Position numbers and translations under genes: made by a program
Shown: positions 9,562-18,037 of the stretch, piece by piece
Position numbering within the stretch: position 1 is the stretch's first letter
Layout: each line of letters begins with the position of its first letter
The notes under the pieces: generated by a model
Seen by the model: the letters and a program-made list of their open reading frames with translations, nothing else
What the model was told of the DNA's origin: nothing
Database searches by the model: none
NCBI RefSeq assembly: GCF_030407435.1
Contig: NZ_JASDDK010000002.1
Location: 404,702-468,701 of the forward strand
Direction: 5' to 3'
DNA from: Winogradskyella bathintestinalis
GTDB taxonomy: Bacteria; Bacteroidota; Bacteroidia; Flavobacteriales; Flavobacteriaceae
Length of the DNA stretch: 64,000 nucleotides

Positions 9562-9853
9562 AGTTGCTTTTTTATGCCGCTTTTAAAAAAATTCATAATT
9601 TGTTTTTAAGATTGTTTAAACGAATTTCAAATATATAAGGTTTATTTAATTTAACCATAAACCAATTAGGCATTTACTAGTGAGAATAAATTCTAAAAAC
9701 GAAGTAAATTTATAATACGTAAATCTTAAGAAATTAACATCATAATCATGCGTTATTTATGACTAAGAATACATACAGCATTCATTAATGAAAAGAATAT
9801 TTCGTGTCTTTTTTAAAGTCCTTGCACTAATTAGATTCTAACTTAACAACTTT

Positions 9854-10666
9854 TTAAATAGACTTCCAAAATAAACGGTTAATGCGATAATGCTTAATTA
9901 GCTTTTTTATAATTATTAGATCAGTTGATTTGTTTATATGGTTAAAACCTAAATTTAACTTAGGTAAGTTGGTAGGTGTGTTTTTATATAAAAATTTATT
10001 ATTGGTTATGTCTGTCATTTGTTCACCATCTAAGATTCCTTGAAGCGCAATTTTATAATCGGTTTCACGAGCTAAACGAAATTTTTTCTTTAACTCGAAT
10101 AAATCATTTCTTGATCTTTTAGATCTGATTAAAAACTTATAATAAATATCTTCTGAATTTTGAAAAAAGTCATGAATTCCAGCTACGTAAAATGAAATTC
10201 CGTTCCTCCAGTCATGTCCGTCTTCTTTCATTTTTTGTTTTGTAAATGATTCTGGTCTTAACTTCACATTAGGTTCAGGAACATATAAAATAGCCTTTTC
10301 TAGTAAATTTGTTCTATAAACATGAAGTCCTCTGAATTTTGGTCTGTCATAAAATCGATCCCATAAACGCAAACCAAACCCTAAATCGGAATCTTTAAGT
10401 TTATTCGTTAATTTTTTAATTTTTTTAATTGCATTATGTCTTAATAGAATATCAGCATCTATAAATACAGTAAATGCCTTATTTTCTTCAACTCCAAGTT
10501 TAAAACCATTTTTTAATTTGTCTTCAAAACACTCCTCTTTATCTATTATGAGCAAGCTATCTTGTTCTGTAATTTGCTTTTGCAATTGCTTAACTAAAAT
10601 CTCAGTTGTGGATTCACCTGTTGTCCTAACTATAATGGTGATTGATTTTTCTATATTTGAAGACAT
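9854..10666 (-). CDS. GT-A type glycosyltransferase-like protein
   Basis: This 270-residue protein begins KSITIIVRTTGESTTEILVK and carries a DXD-type metal site in VFIDADILLRHNAI (DAD at 70-72), which places it in the GT-A superfamily. The usual donor-side DDGS motif is replaced by SLLIIDKEECFED, so it is a divergent GT2-like enzyme. The middle contains GFGLRLWDRFYDRPKFRG and a Trp/His-rich stretch DGHDWRNGISFYVAGIHDFF. It is the last minus-strand gene before the plus-strand module at 10890. A short C-terminal gene stub lies just upstream of it (10754-10804). Transferase activity is likely and the substrate is unknown. Confidence 0.7.
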   Translation of the reverse strand: MSSNIEKSITIIVRTTGESTTEILVKQLQKQITEQDSLLIIDKEECFEDKLKNGFKLGVEENKAFTVFIDADILLRHNAIKKIKKLTNKLKDSDLGFGLRLWDRFYDRPKFRGLHVYRTNLLEKAILYVPEPNVKLRPESFTKQKMKEDGHDWRNGISFYVAGIHDFFQNSEDIYYKFLIRSKRSRNDLFELKKKFRLARETDYKIALQGILDGEQMTDITNNKFLYKNTPTNLPKLNLGFNHINKSTDLIIIKKLIKHYRINRLFWKSI

Positions 10667-10753
10667 TCAATATAATGTATTATTTACCCGTAAAAATATG
10701 AAGTTTTAAAATTCAAGACTAAACTAATTGATTTATCTTTAACCTTTAGGGAT

Positions 10754-10804
10754 TTAATTCTTTTCAAAATATTTTAACAACGCAGTACTTACTCCATCAA
10801 ATAA
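10754..10804 (-). pseudogene. C-terminal stub of a lost minus-strand gene
   Basis: Sixteen sense codons followed by TAA read LFDGVSTALLKYFEKN on the minus strand, bounded upstream by an in-frame stop. The peptide has the look of a final helix (acidic-Gly turn, then amphipathic helix ending in EKN), as at the end of many nucleotide-sugar enzymes. It has no start codon. The most likely origin is the 3' end of a gene whose body was replaced by the plus-strand module beginning at 10890. It is too short to prove by eye. Confidence 0.3.
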
Positions 10805-10889
10805 TTAGACTTTAATCGAATTAACATTGTATTTATTTTTTGACACATATAAATTCGCTCAAGTAATCTTAGTTTAAAATTATATTATA

Positions 10890-11633
10890 ATGAAAATTCT
10901 AAAACTTAAATTGGCTAACCAAAAATCTAAATTTGTACGTTGGAAAATTAGAAAAATGTACAAAGGTGATTTACCTTTTAAGATAGTAGGCAGTAGAACA
11001 ATTATTTCATTTAAAGAAAATTATTTTTACAACAGAATTCCCAAAGCTGCTAATTCTACTGTGATTGCAAGTTTATATGCTAAAGAAAGTGGCGTTAAAT
11101 TGAAGTCATTGGATGAAGTTCAAATTATAAAAAATAACTACTTTACCTATATAAATGATTTAGATTTTCAACAACTGAAACAACTCCAAAATCTTTATAA
11201 ATTCACCTTGGTTAGAAATCCTGTTTCTAGAATAACTTCAGCTTATTTAGATAAAGTAAAAAACAAAAATGCTCCGCAAAGAAAACTAATTTTAAGAGCT
11301 TTGAATAAGAATGAAAATGATGATATCACTTTTGATGAATTTTTATTTTATTTAGAAAATGGCGGGATTTATCATAATGCTCATTGGTCATTGCAAAAAG
11401 ATTTATTATTTTTTGATATAAATAAATATGATTTTATTGGTAAAATGGAAAACATTTCTTCCGATCTACCAATAATTTTAGAAAATATATACGATGAGCC
11501 TAGTCGTATAATATCAATAATGCCTCATGCTAGAAAGAAGAATATTCTCGAAAACCCCAATTCATTTCAATTAAAAAAAATTCACTCAATATACCAACCT
11601 GATTTTCATGTTTTTAAATACAAACCCTCTTGA
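10890..11633 (+). CDS. Sulfotransferase family protein (Sulfotransfer_2-like)
   Basis: This 247-residue protein has the two PAPS-binding signatures of sulfotransferases. The 5'-phosphosulfate loop is YNRIPKAANSTVIASLY (PKAANST at 51-57, a P-loop-like turn after a basic-Pro). The 3'-phosphate site is YKFTLVRNPVSRITSAYLD (RNPVSR at 109-114). Family members move sulfate from PAPS to a carbohydrate hydroxyl. It is the first gene of the plus-strand module, in the opposite direction to its neighbours, so it needs its own promoter. It shows little similarity to the two other sulfotransferases in the locus, so each probably has its own site on the glycan. Confidence 0.85.
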   Translation: MKILKLKLANQKSKFVRWKIRKMYKGDLPFKIVGSRTIISFKENYFYNRIPKAANSTVIASLYAKESGVKLKSLDEVQIIKNNYFTYINDLDFQQLKQLQNLYKFTLVRNPVSRITSAYLDKVKNKNAPQRKLILRALNKNENDDITFDEFLFYLENGGIYHNAHWSLQKDLLFFDINKYDFIGKMENISSDLPIILENIYDEPSRIISIMPHARKKNILENPNSFQLKKIHSIYQPDFHVFKYKPS

Positions 11634-11705
11634 GATTATCTTTTTTATATAAGCTTAGTAAAATTCAAATTGATAAAGATCTTTTTTATAATAAAAGACT
11701 ACTAT

Positions 11706-11771
11706 TCATCTCTTCAACTGCACCGTTTTAGAAGCAGCGATGATGTGATCTTGTATTTGCAATAATTTAAT
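11706..11771 (-). pseudogene. C-terminal stub of a lost minus-strand gene (tentative)
   Basis: Twenty-one sense codons end in TGA and read IKLLQIQDHIIAASKTVQLK then R on the minus strand, with an in-frame stop directly before them and no start codon. The composition and helix-like pattern resemble a real protein tail rather than random AT-rich sequence. It lies between two plus-strand genes of the inserted module, so it would be a scar of an earlier minus-strand gene. Chance occurrence cannot be excluded. Confidence 0.2.
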
Positions 11772-11861
11772 TTAGACTTTGTTACCTCAATTTTTTCAAA
11801 AAAATTTACTTTTGGTTTTTAACTATATTAAGCAGTCAATCAATAATGCTATTATAAAATT

Positions 11862-12581
11862 ATGAAAAGAGATGATTATTATAAAAATATAGATCGTGCT
11901 TTTCGGCTTCCAAGGGTTTGGAGTAATCGAGAGTTATTGAAATTTGCACATTTGTTTTCCGGTCATATAGCTAATGTTAGCGGTTGGAAGGATATTGACA
12001 AAGAAGGCAAACACTATAAAGACTATTTTTCTAATGCAAATAGCTATAGTATTACCAATTATAAAAGTGAAGCAAGAGGATTTCAGAATTTTGAAAATGA
12101 AATATTTTTAGATCTCACCGAGACTTTACCTACTGCGTTGGTGAACAATTTTGATGTGGTTTTTAATCATACAGTGCTAGAACATATTTATGAAGTCCAT
12201 ACAGCTTTTAAGAATCTGTGTGCAATGACTAAAGATGTTGCTATAGTAGTTGTTCCTTTTCTTCAAGAAATGCATGCAGATTATGGAGATTTCTGGAGGT
12301 TTACTCCGCTTACAATGGATAAACTTTTTAAAGAAAACGGTATGGATATGATGTATTGTTCCTTCAACTCACATAAAAATGCCTCTGTTTATTTATTTTG
12401 TATCGCCACAAAAAATAAAGCCATTTGGCTTGGTGTAATACCAGAAAGCAAATCTTATATTGACCCTTATAATGATGCCAATCGCCAAAATTGGGTGGGT
12501 TGTCATGCCATAGAAAATCATCATAAAAAATCGAGCCTATTAAAGAGAATATTTAATAGAATAAATAAATGGCTAGAATAG
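11862..12581 (+). CDS. Methyltransferase-like protein (class I fold, divergent)
   Basis: This 239-residue protein has the late motifs of a class I SAM methyltransferase: NNFDVVFNHTVLEHIYEVHT at about 103-122 (motif II with the VLEH signature), AIVVVPFLQEMHADYGDFWRF (motif III plus the acidic and aromatic loop) and FTPLTMDKLFKENGM. The usual glycine-rich motif I is hard to see in the first 100 residues (FSGHIANVSGWKDIDKEG may stand in for it), so cofactor binding is less certain. It is second in the plus-strand module, between a sulfotransferase and another methyltransferase, and probably acts on a sugar. Confidence 0.65.
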   Translation: MKRDDYYKNIDRAFRLPRVWSNRELLKFAHLFSGHIANVSGWKDIDKEGKHYKDYFSNANSYSITNYKSEARGFQNFENEIFLDLTETLPTALVNNFDVVFNHTVLEHIYEVHTAFKNLCAMTKDVAIVVVPFLQEMHADYGDFWRFTPLTMDKLFKENGMDMMYCSFNSHKNASVYLFCIATKNKAIWLGVIPESKSYIDPYNDANRQNWVGCHAIENHHKKSSLLKRIFNRINKWLE

Positions 12582-12667
12582 CATAATTTTATATACTTCA
12601 GACAATGAACACGCGGACAGAGCTTTACGCAAATTTAATTTATTATAATAATTTTAATTAAAAAACT

Positions 12668-13426
12668 ATGACATTTGAACACGTTTATAATAAAGTTAAA
12701 GATGTCCCTTACATCTCAAAAAACAATGCTAAGTCACTTTACGATTTTATTATAAAAAATAAACCTTCTCACATTCTAGAACTTGGTATTGCTCATGGAA
12801 CGGCAAGCTGTTATATGGCAGCGGCTCTAGAGGAAATTGGTGGAGGAAGCCTTACTTGTGTCGATTTAATAGAAGTTAAAGACAGTTTTAAGCCTTCGGT
12901 TGAAGAGCAGCTAAATAGTTTAGGTTTAAATAACAATGTAGAAATACATAGAATGCAATCTGGTTATAACTGGTTTTTGCATAATGACATAAAATCTAAC
13001 TCTGACAATGCTCATAATATTTGTAAACCAAAATATGACTTAATCATCATTGATGGCCCAAAAAATTGGACCATTGATAGTAGTTCCTTTTTTCTTTGCG
13101 ATAAACTATTAAAGGAAAACGGATGGATTATTTGGGACGATTATAAATGGACCTATTCTAGAGCAGACCTCAGAAAAGATGCAACTGATGGTATATCACA
13201 TAGACGTCTCTCTGAAAAAGAATTAACAACACCTCATATCAAAGCTATATTTGAGCTATTGGTAATGCAACATCCCAATTATGGAAATTTCATCATTCAA
13301 GAAGATTCCGACTGGGTCTGGGCGAACAAAATAAAAAGTCCATCGGCTAAAAAAATTAAGTATGTGCATTCGCATTCCATATCCTACTATATCATTCAAA
13401 AAGTGAGAAAGCTGATAAGAAAATAA
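12668..13426 (+). CDS. Class I SAM-dependent methyltransferase
   Basis: This 252-residue protein has motif I HILELGIAHGTASCYMAAAL (about 35-54), the acidic ribose contact SLTCVDLIEVKD, and motif II/III in YDLIIIDGPKNWTIDSSSF and NGWIIWDDYKWTYSR. The pattern resembles the Methyltransf_24 group and cephalosporin-hydroxylase-like sugar methyltransferases. It lies 6 bp upstream of the MBOAT gene, so the two are co-transcribed. The target is probably a hydroxyl of the exported polysaccharide or its precursor. It is not closely similar to the minus-strand methyltransferase at 6807-7580, although the motif order is shared. Confidence 0.8.
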   Translation: MTFEHVYNKVKDVPYISKNNAKSLYDFIIKNKPSHILELGIAHGTASCYMAAALEEIGGGSLTCVDLIEVKDSFKPSVEEQLNSLGLNNNVEIHRMQSGYNWFLHNDIKSNSDNAHNICKPKYDLIIIDGPKNWTIDSSSFFLCDKLLKENGWIIWDDYKWTYSRADLRKDATDGISHRRLSEKELTTPHIKAIFELLVMQHPNYGNFIIQEDSDWVWANKIKSPSAKKIKYVHSHSISYYIIQKVRKLIRK

Positions 13427-13432
13427 AACACT

Positions 13433-14869
13433 ATGCTTTTCAACTCCATAGATTTTGCTATTTTTTTGCCAATAGTATTTTTACTGTATTGGTTTGTTAC
13501 CAATAAAAATTTAAAACTTCAAAACCTATTAATTGTTATTGCCAGTTATGTATTCTATGGCTGGTGGGATTGGCGCTTTTTATCCTTAATAGTATTTAGC
13601 ACCCTCGTAGATTACACCATAGGTATTTATTTAGGGAAAGAAACTAAAACAAGTAAACGTAAAATCCTATTATGGATCAGTATTCTTGTTAATCTTGGAT
13701 TTTTAGCCTTTTTTAAATATTATAATTTTTTTCTAGATAATTTTATTACGGCCTATTCATTTTTTGGTCACCCTTTAGATGCAAGGTCTTTAAATATAAT
13801 TCTACCTGTAGGGATTAGCTTTTACACGTTTCAGACGCTGAGCTATAGTATAGATGTTTATCGCAACAAGTTAGAACCTACTAAAAATTTAATAGCCTTT
13901 GGAGCTTTTGTAAGCTTCTTTCCGCAATTAGTGGCCGGTCCTATAGAACGTGCCACTAATTTACTGCCGCAATTTTACAAAAAAAGAACCTTTGTTTATC
14001 ATAATGCTGTTAACGGATTGCGACAAATTCTTTGGGGACTTTTTAAAAAAATGGTCATTGCAGATAACTGCGCTACTGTTGTTAACACTATATTCGATAA
14101 TCATCAAGATTATTCTGGCAGTACTTTAGTGCTTGGTGCCGTCTTTTTTGCTTTTCAGATTTACGGCGATTTTTCAGGGTATTCCGATATTGCCATTGGT
14201 ACGGCTAGACTCTTTGGTTTTAACCTGATGCAAAATTTTGCCTTTCCTTACTTTTCTAGAGACATGGCAGAATTTTGGAGACGATGGCATATTTCGCTTT
14301 CTACGTGGTTTAGAGATTATTTATACATCCCGTTAGGTGGTAGCAGAGGCAGTAAAACAAAAGTAATTAGAAATGTTTTTATCATCTTTATTGTCAGCGG
14401 GTTTTTGCATGGAGCCAATTGGACCTTTATAGTTTGGGGACTTTTAAATGCCATTTACTTTCTGCCCTTATTATTAACCAATAATAACAGAAATCATCTA
14501 GAGATTGTTGCATTAAACAAAAAATGGCCCTCTCTTAAATCCTTATTACTTATCGTGCTCACGTTTGGGTTAACGACCTTAGCGTGGATCTTTTTTAGGG
14601 CAGAAACGATAACCCATGCCTTCCTATATATTAAAGGTGTTTTTAACAAATCTTTACTTTCTATTCCTGAAGTTAGACCGACCAATGTGTTGATCTTATT
14701 AGTTGTATTTATTGGTATAGAATGGCTAGGCAGACGCGACGAATATGCTATTGAAACTTTAGGTTTTAAATGGAAACGCCCAATAAGACTTGGGTTTTAC
14801 TACGCATTGGTAATTCTTATTTTATTATTTAGTAGAAACGAAAAAACTTTTATCTATTTTCAGTTTTAA
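13433..14869 (+). CDS. MBOAT family membrane O-acyltransferase (AlgI-like)
   Basis: This 478-residue polytopic protein has about ten hydrophobic segments. The opening MLFNSIDFAIFLPIVFLLYW is diagnostic of the AlgI/DltB-like group. The conserved core is YGDFSGYSDIAIGTARLFG, then FWRRWHISLSTWFRDYLYIP (His at about 286) and the putative catalytic His in VSGFLHGANWTFIVWG (about 325). Such proteins pass an acyl group, usually acetyl, across the inner membrane to a periplasmic glycan, usually with an SGNH-type partner. Here the partner is the next gene, 3 bp downstream. It supports O-acylation of the exported polysaccharide after or during export. Length is normal for the family. Confidence 0.92.
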   Translation: MLFNSIDFAIFLPIVFLLYWFVTNKNLKLQNLLIVIASYVFYGWWDWRFLSLIVFSTLVDYTIGIYLGKETKTSKRKILLWISILVNLGFLAFFKYYNFFLDNFITAYSFFGHPLDARSLNIILPVGISFYTFQTLSYSIDVYRNKLEPTKNLIAFGAFVSFFPQLVAGPIERATNLLPQFYKKRTFVYHNAVNGLRQILWGLFKKMVIADNCATVVNTIFDNHQDYSGSTLVLGAVFFAFQIYGDFSGYSDIAIGTARLFGFNLMQNFAFPYFSRDMAEFWRRWHISLSTWFRDYLYIPLGGSRGSKTKVIRNVFIIFIVSGFLHGANWTFIVWGLLNAIYFLPLLLTNNNRNHLEIVALNKKWPSLKSLLLIVLTFGLTTLAWIFFRAETITHAFLYIKGVFNKSLLSIPEVRPTNVLILLVVFIGIEWLGRRDEYAIETLGFKWKRPIRLGFYYALVILILLFSRNEKTFIYFQF

Positions 14870-14872
14870 TAA

Positions 14873-15745
14873 ATGAAGTTATTTATAAAAAATACCGTTC
14901 TATTTTTTATGATACTTTACGGAAGTATCTTCGTATTGGTGGTGGTTAGCAATTATATTATAAATTTAAGTTCTAACTTTAAACTTAAGGAGAACACCAC
15001 TAAAATCGTTATAGGCAACTCGCATCCTGCAGGAACTTTCAATGACACTCTTATTTCTAATCTTAAAAATTTAGCCGATCCTGGTGAATCTTATTTTTAC
15101 GGCTACCAAAAATTAAAGAAGATTGTAAATCAAAACCCTCAAGTTGATACGGTGTACATAGAATTCAATCCAAAAACCATATTATCATGGGAGGATTCTA
15201 AACTATGGAAAAAACATCAGATTCCTAATTATCTTCCATTCTTTGATCTAAAAGATCATTATTTACTAGCTACCATCAATGGGTTGTCTTATCAACAAGA
15301 ATTGATAAAAGCTATCCCTACGAATCTACAGCGGATCGTGAAAAAACAGTATAATTATATTGACTTTATTGGTGGCTATAGACATAATGAGGGCTCTAAA
15401 ATTGATTCGCTTTTAATGACGCACAAGTTTGACCAAAAAAAGCAATTTACACTTAAGGAGAGAGAACTATCCAAATATGATATTTTGTATTTAAAAAAAA
15501 TAGAGCGTCTATGCACTAATAAAAACATCAAATTAATTTTTGTAAGAAGTCCCTATCATAACCAGTTTGACGGACACAATTATGAAGATTTATTTCAAAC
15601 TTTTCGCAAGGAAAACTTTAGCACTATACCGTTTTTGGATTTTAAAGATTTCCCGACAGAAGATATTGAATTTAAAGACCTAGAACATCTCAATTCTAAA
15701 GGCGCAAATAAATTTTCGAAATGGTTTGAAGAACAAAACTATTAA
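14873..15745 (+). CDS. Membrane-anchored SGNH-like partner of the MBOAT acyltransferase
   Basis: This 290-residue protein has one N-terminal membrane anchor (about 9-31) and a periplasmic body. The first block reads KIVIGNSHPAGTFND (GNSH at 48-51), equivalent to the GDSH motif of AlgJ/AlgX-like and DUF1574-like proteins. The last block is DLEHLNSKGANKF (His near 271), in the place of the catalytic D-x-x-H. Tandem MBOAT plus SGNH pairs O-acetylate alginate, cellulose and other exopolysaccharides, so this is probably the protein that receives the acyl group and transfers it. No clear cleavage site follows the anchor. Family assignment rests on the two motifs and the position. Confidence 0.7.
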   Translation: MKLFIKNTVLFFMILYGSIFVLVVVSNYIINLSSNFKLKENTTKIVIGNSHPAGTFNDTLISNLKNLADPGESYFYGYQKLKKIVNQNPQVDTVYIEFNPKTILSWEDSKLWKKHQIPNYLPFFDLKDHYLLATINGLSYQQELIKAIPTNLQRIVKKQYNYIDFIGGYRHNEGSKIDSLLMTHKFDQKKQFTLKERELSKYDILYLKKIERLCTNKNIKLIFVRSPYHNQFDGHNYEDLFQTFRKENFSTIPFLDFKDFPTEDIEFKDLEHLNSKGANKFSKWFEEQNY

Positions 15746-15756
15746 TGTGTTTTTTT

Positions 15757-15867
15757 TTAGTTCTGTTTAATCCAATTCGCTACCATTTTAGAAACTATTT
15801 CACCTGAAGTTTTATGTAAATGGTTTTCTTGGGAGCAGTAAAACACAATTTGTACCTGTTGTCTATT
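15757..15867 (-). pseudogene. C-terminal remnant of an SGNH-like protein
   Basis: Thirty-six sense codons and a TAA lie on the minus strand, with a stop directly before the first codon and no start. The peptide contains QIVFYCSQENHLHKTSGEIV and then SKMVANWIKQN. It aligns with the last block of the intact SGNH protein just upstream (YHLDDTHWNARGVELV) and with that of the plus-strand partner (DLEHLNSKGANKF): acidic residue, His, then Gly, then amphipathic helix. It looks like the 3' end of a third SGNH-type gene whose body has been deleted or replaced. It runs up to within 8 bp of the stop of the intact gene. Confidence 0.4.
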
Positions 15868-15874
15868 CTAAACT

Positions 15875-16888
15875 CTATTGTTTATTAATCTGGACTATTT
15901 TTACTATTTTTTCTGTAACCAATTCTACTCCTCTAGCATTCCAATGCGTATCATCTAAGTGATAAATTAAATCAGAATTTGAATTACGATAATTATTAAA
16001 TAATTCTAAAGTATTAATTGTTTTAACTTTTTCACGGTGAAGTATTGAATCTAATTGTAATAAGTAATCTGGCTGCGTATGTAAAGGTATTTTATCATAA
16101 TAAACCGTTTCTTTAATCGGCAAGGGAAGAAATATAAAATCGATATCTATCGACTCAGAATATGCTTTATAGGATTGTATAGTACTAGCCACATTTATGA
16201 CTTGATCGTAAGGGTATTTTTGTTCTTTTCCATTCAAAAAAAACATACTTGAATCAAGCATTCCAGGAACTCCTTGTCCATGCTTTCCAAATAATCTAGA
16301 TTTCAAATATTTTAAAGAATATAATCGCTTTACTTTATCTTTAAAAACTGAAAACGATGAAACGTCTTTAATAACTCTCTTTTTGTTGGCCATTTTTATA
16401 GGAGATGGTACTCCTTTCTCATTTAATGCGTAAATAACAATTTTAGGTTTTTCTATTACTCCAGAATTCAATAAATCTATAAAATCTTCAAAATTTGCTG
16501 GCGCAATATTATAGACTTTACGATTAAATTCATTTGCTAGTACGTTTGTTATAGTTGAGTCTTGCGTAATACTTGAACCTACTATAAATGAATCACCAAT
16601 TATCAAAACTTCAGGACTTTTAATGAATGTATTATTTCTATAACCTAACTTATCTGTAATCCATTTCTCATTTTTTTTAATTGCAAATTCCGTATGATGA
16701 CATAAATCACCTACAGATTGTTTCGTCAAATTTTGATTTGGATAATAATACATTGATTTGTTGGATCCAAAAAGCAAAGCTTCCCACGGTCGATGCGTGA
16801 ATGCATCAATTGGTGAAAAAATATCACAGGATAACAAACCAATTATTGGAAGCAAAAACAATATACATTTTATAAAAAATCTATTCAT
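15875..16888 (-). CDS. SGNH/AlgX-like lipoprotein, probable glycan O-acetyl transferase or esterase
   Basis: This 337-residue protein starts with a lipoprotein signal (MNRFFIKCILFLLPIIGLLS then C21). The SGNH blocks are VLIIGDSFIVGSSITQDSTI (GDS at 98-100) and YHLDDTHWNARG (DDTHW at 312-316), as in AlgX/AlgJ and related periplasmic O-acetyltransferases. A D-x-x-H dyad and Ser are therefore all present. It is encoded on the minus strand and faces the MBOAT/SGNH pair tail to tail. It may act with that MBOAT or remove acyl groups. The Cys lipidation site suggests attachment to the inner or outer membrane on the periplasmic side. Confidence 0.72.
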   Translation of the reverse strand: MNRFFIKCILFLLPIIGLLSCDIFSPIDAFTHRPWEALLFGSNKSMYYYPNQNLTKQSVGDLCHHTEFAIKKNEKWITDKLGYRNNTFIKSPEVLIIGDSFIVGSSITQDSTITNVLANEFNRKVYNIAPANFEDFIDLLNSGVIEKPKIVIYALNEKGVPSPIKMANKKRVIKDVSSFSVFKDKVKRLYSLKYLKSRLFGKHGQGVPGMLDSSMFFLNGKEQKYPYDQVINVASTIQSYKAYSESIDIDFIFLPLPIKETVYYDKIPLHTQPDYLLQLDSILHREKVKTINTLELFNNYRNSNSDLIYHLDDTHWNARGVELVTEKIVKIVQINKQ

Positions 16889-16964
16889 TAAGTATTAATT
16901 TGGAATGTTTTTATTTTTACTAAATCATATTTTTATATTAAGTCACTAAATATATTTAAAAATG

Positions 16965-17939
16965 CTATTGTTTAACATTAAACCATTTCGATAATACATC
17001 TTGTTTAATTAGTTCGTCTAACCCTAATAATTGATTATAGAAATAGGTATCCAAAAACCGTTTGGTTTCAGGATGAATTTCGGGTGGTTTAATCGCTAGT
17101 TTTGGATTAATCTTAGCATGTACCTTGTTAATAGCTTTAACAATAAATGGTCGTTGCTCTACTTCAGTTAGTGACTTAAAAGGTAAATCGTTAGCATATT
17201 TTGCATTGGCTAAACTTCGCAGTAAAGCATTTTTTTGAAATTGACGAATAATACTTTTGGGAACACTAGCTTTATTGGCGTGTATATTTAAGACTTCCTT
17301 TGGTAATTCTTCAAAGTTTAGATTTAAAAATTGGCACAAATCTTTTATTACAGCCTTTTGATTAGAAATTAAATCTTCAAATACAATAATTTTAATTCTA
17401 GATTTGGGAATAAACTTATAAAAATTCTCTATTTGATCTTTGTATAGACTTCTGTTGATTACCGTAAATGGATTAAATCTTATCGTATCTTCAAAACTAT
17501 GTGTAGCTCTTCCTGTACGTAAAAGATGATAATAGTTAGAATAGGCACGTAAACTTGGCTGCCGCAAAACAAAAATAAGTTTGATGTCTTTCTTTTGCAA
17601 AGAAATGCGTTCTGCAGCTATTTTAGAAGCCAGGTATGTCGTGGAGTCTTCTCCTTTTATTAACTTCTCTTTTCCCTTAAATTTTTCATAATACCAGTCC
17701 CACATGGTATTTGGGTTTTGTTCCATCGATTGGCTCACCCATTTGTTTTCAGCAAAAAAATTAAAATCGCTATGTTCTAAAATGTTATCAATATCAAAAA
17801 AGCCGATTTCCTTTTTGGGAATAAAAACGTTGGGATGCTGATCTAAAATACGATGTATGGTGCTTGTACCACTTTTCATGGCTCCACCAATTATAAAATC
17901 AGGCAATAAATCTGTGTCTTTGGCAATCCAATTATTCAT
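16965..17939 (-). CDS. Sulfotransferase (Sulfotransfer_1 / heparan-sulfotransferase-like)
   Basis: This 324-residue protein has the PAPS 5'-phosphosulfate loop in PDFIIGGAMKSGTSTIHRIL (GAMKSGTST at 19-27), then HPNVFIPKKEIGFFD, a typical block of the NDST/HS-sulfotransferase group, and the 3'-phosphate site LIFVLRQPSLRAYSNYYHLL (126-137). A second Arg/Tyr region (GRATHSFEDTI) follows, as in carbohydrate sulfotransferases. No membrane anchor is seen, so it acts in the cytoplasm on a sugar nucleotide or lipid-linked glycan. It is one of three different sulfotransferases in the locus and the best match to a known carbohydrate-sulfating group. Confidence 0.9.
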   Translation of the reverse strand: MNNWIAKDTDLLPDFIIGGAMKSGTSTIHRILDQHPNVFIPKKEIGFFDIDNILEHSDFNFFAENKWVSQSMEQNPNTMWDWYYEKFKGKEKLIKGEDSTTYLASKIAAERISLQKKDIKLIFVLRQPSLRAYSNYYHLLRTGRATHSFEDTIRFNPFTVINRSLYKDQIENFYKFIPKSRIKIIVFEDLISNQKAVIKDLCQFLNLNFEELPKEVLNIHANKASVPKSIIRQFQKNALLRSLANAKYANDLPFKSLTEVEQRPFIVKAINKVHAKINPKLAIKPPEIHPETKRFLDTYFYNQLLGLDELIKQDVLSKWFNVKQ

Positions 17940-18037
17940 AGATATTCTTAATTATATAACTCGATTTATTTGAGATAAAAAAATTGAGCAGTGTATAACG
18001 TCAATTTGAAACCAATATACATTATAATTTGTAACAC

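Noticed and set aside
9562..9853. Possible small gene or gene stub (MVKLNKPYIFEIRLNN, 21 codons, minus strand)
   Set aside because: The frame is very short in extremely AT-rich DNA, has a chance ATG and shows no resemblance to a known protein tail. Nothing else in this 292-bp spacer is convincing.
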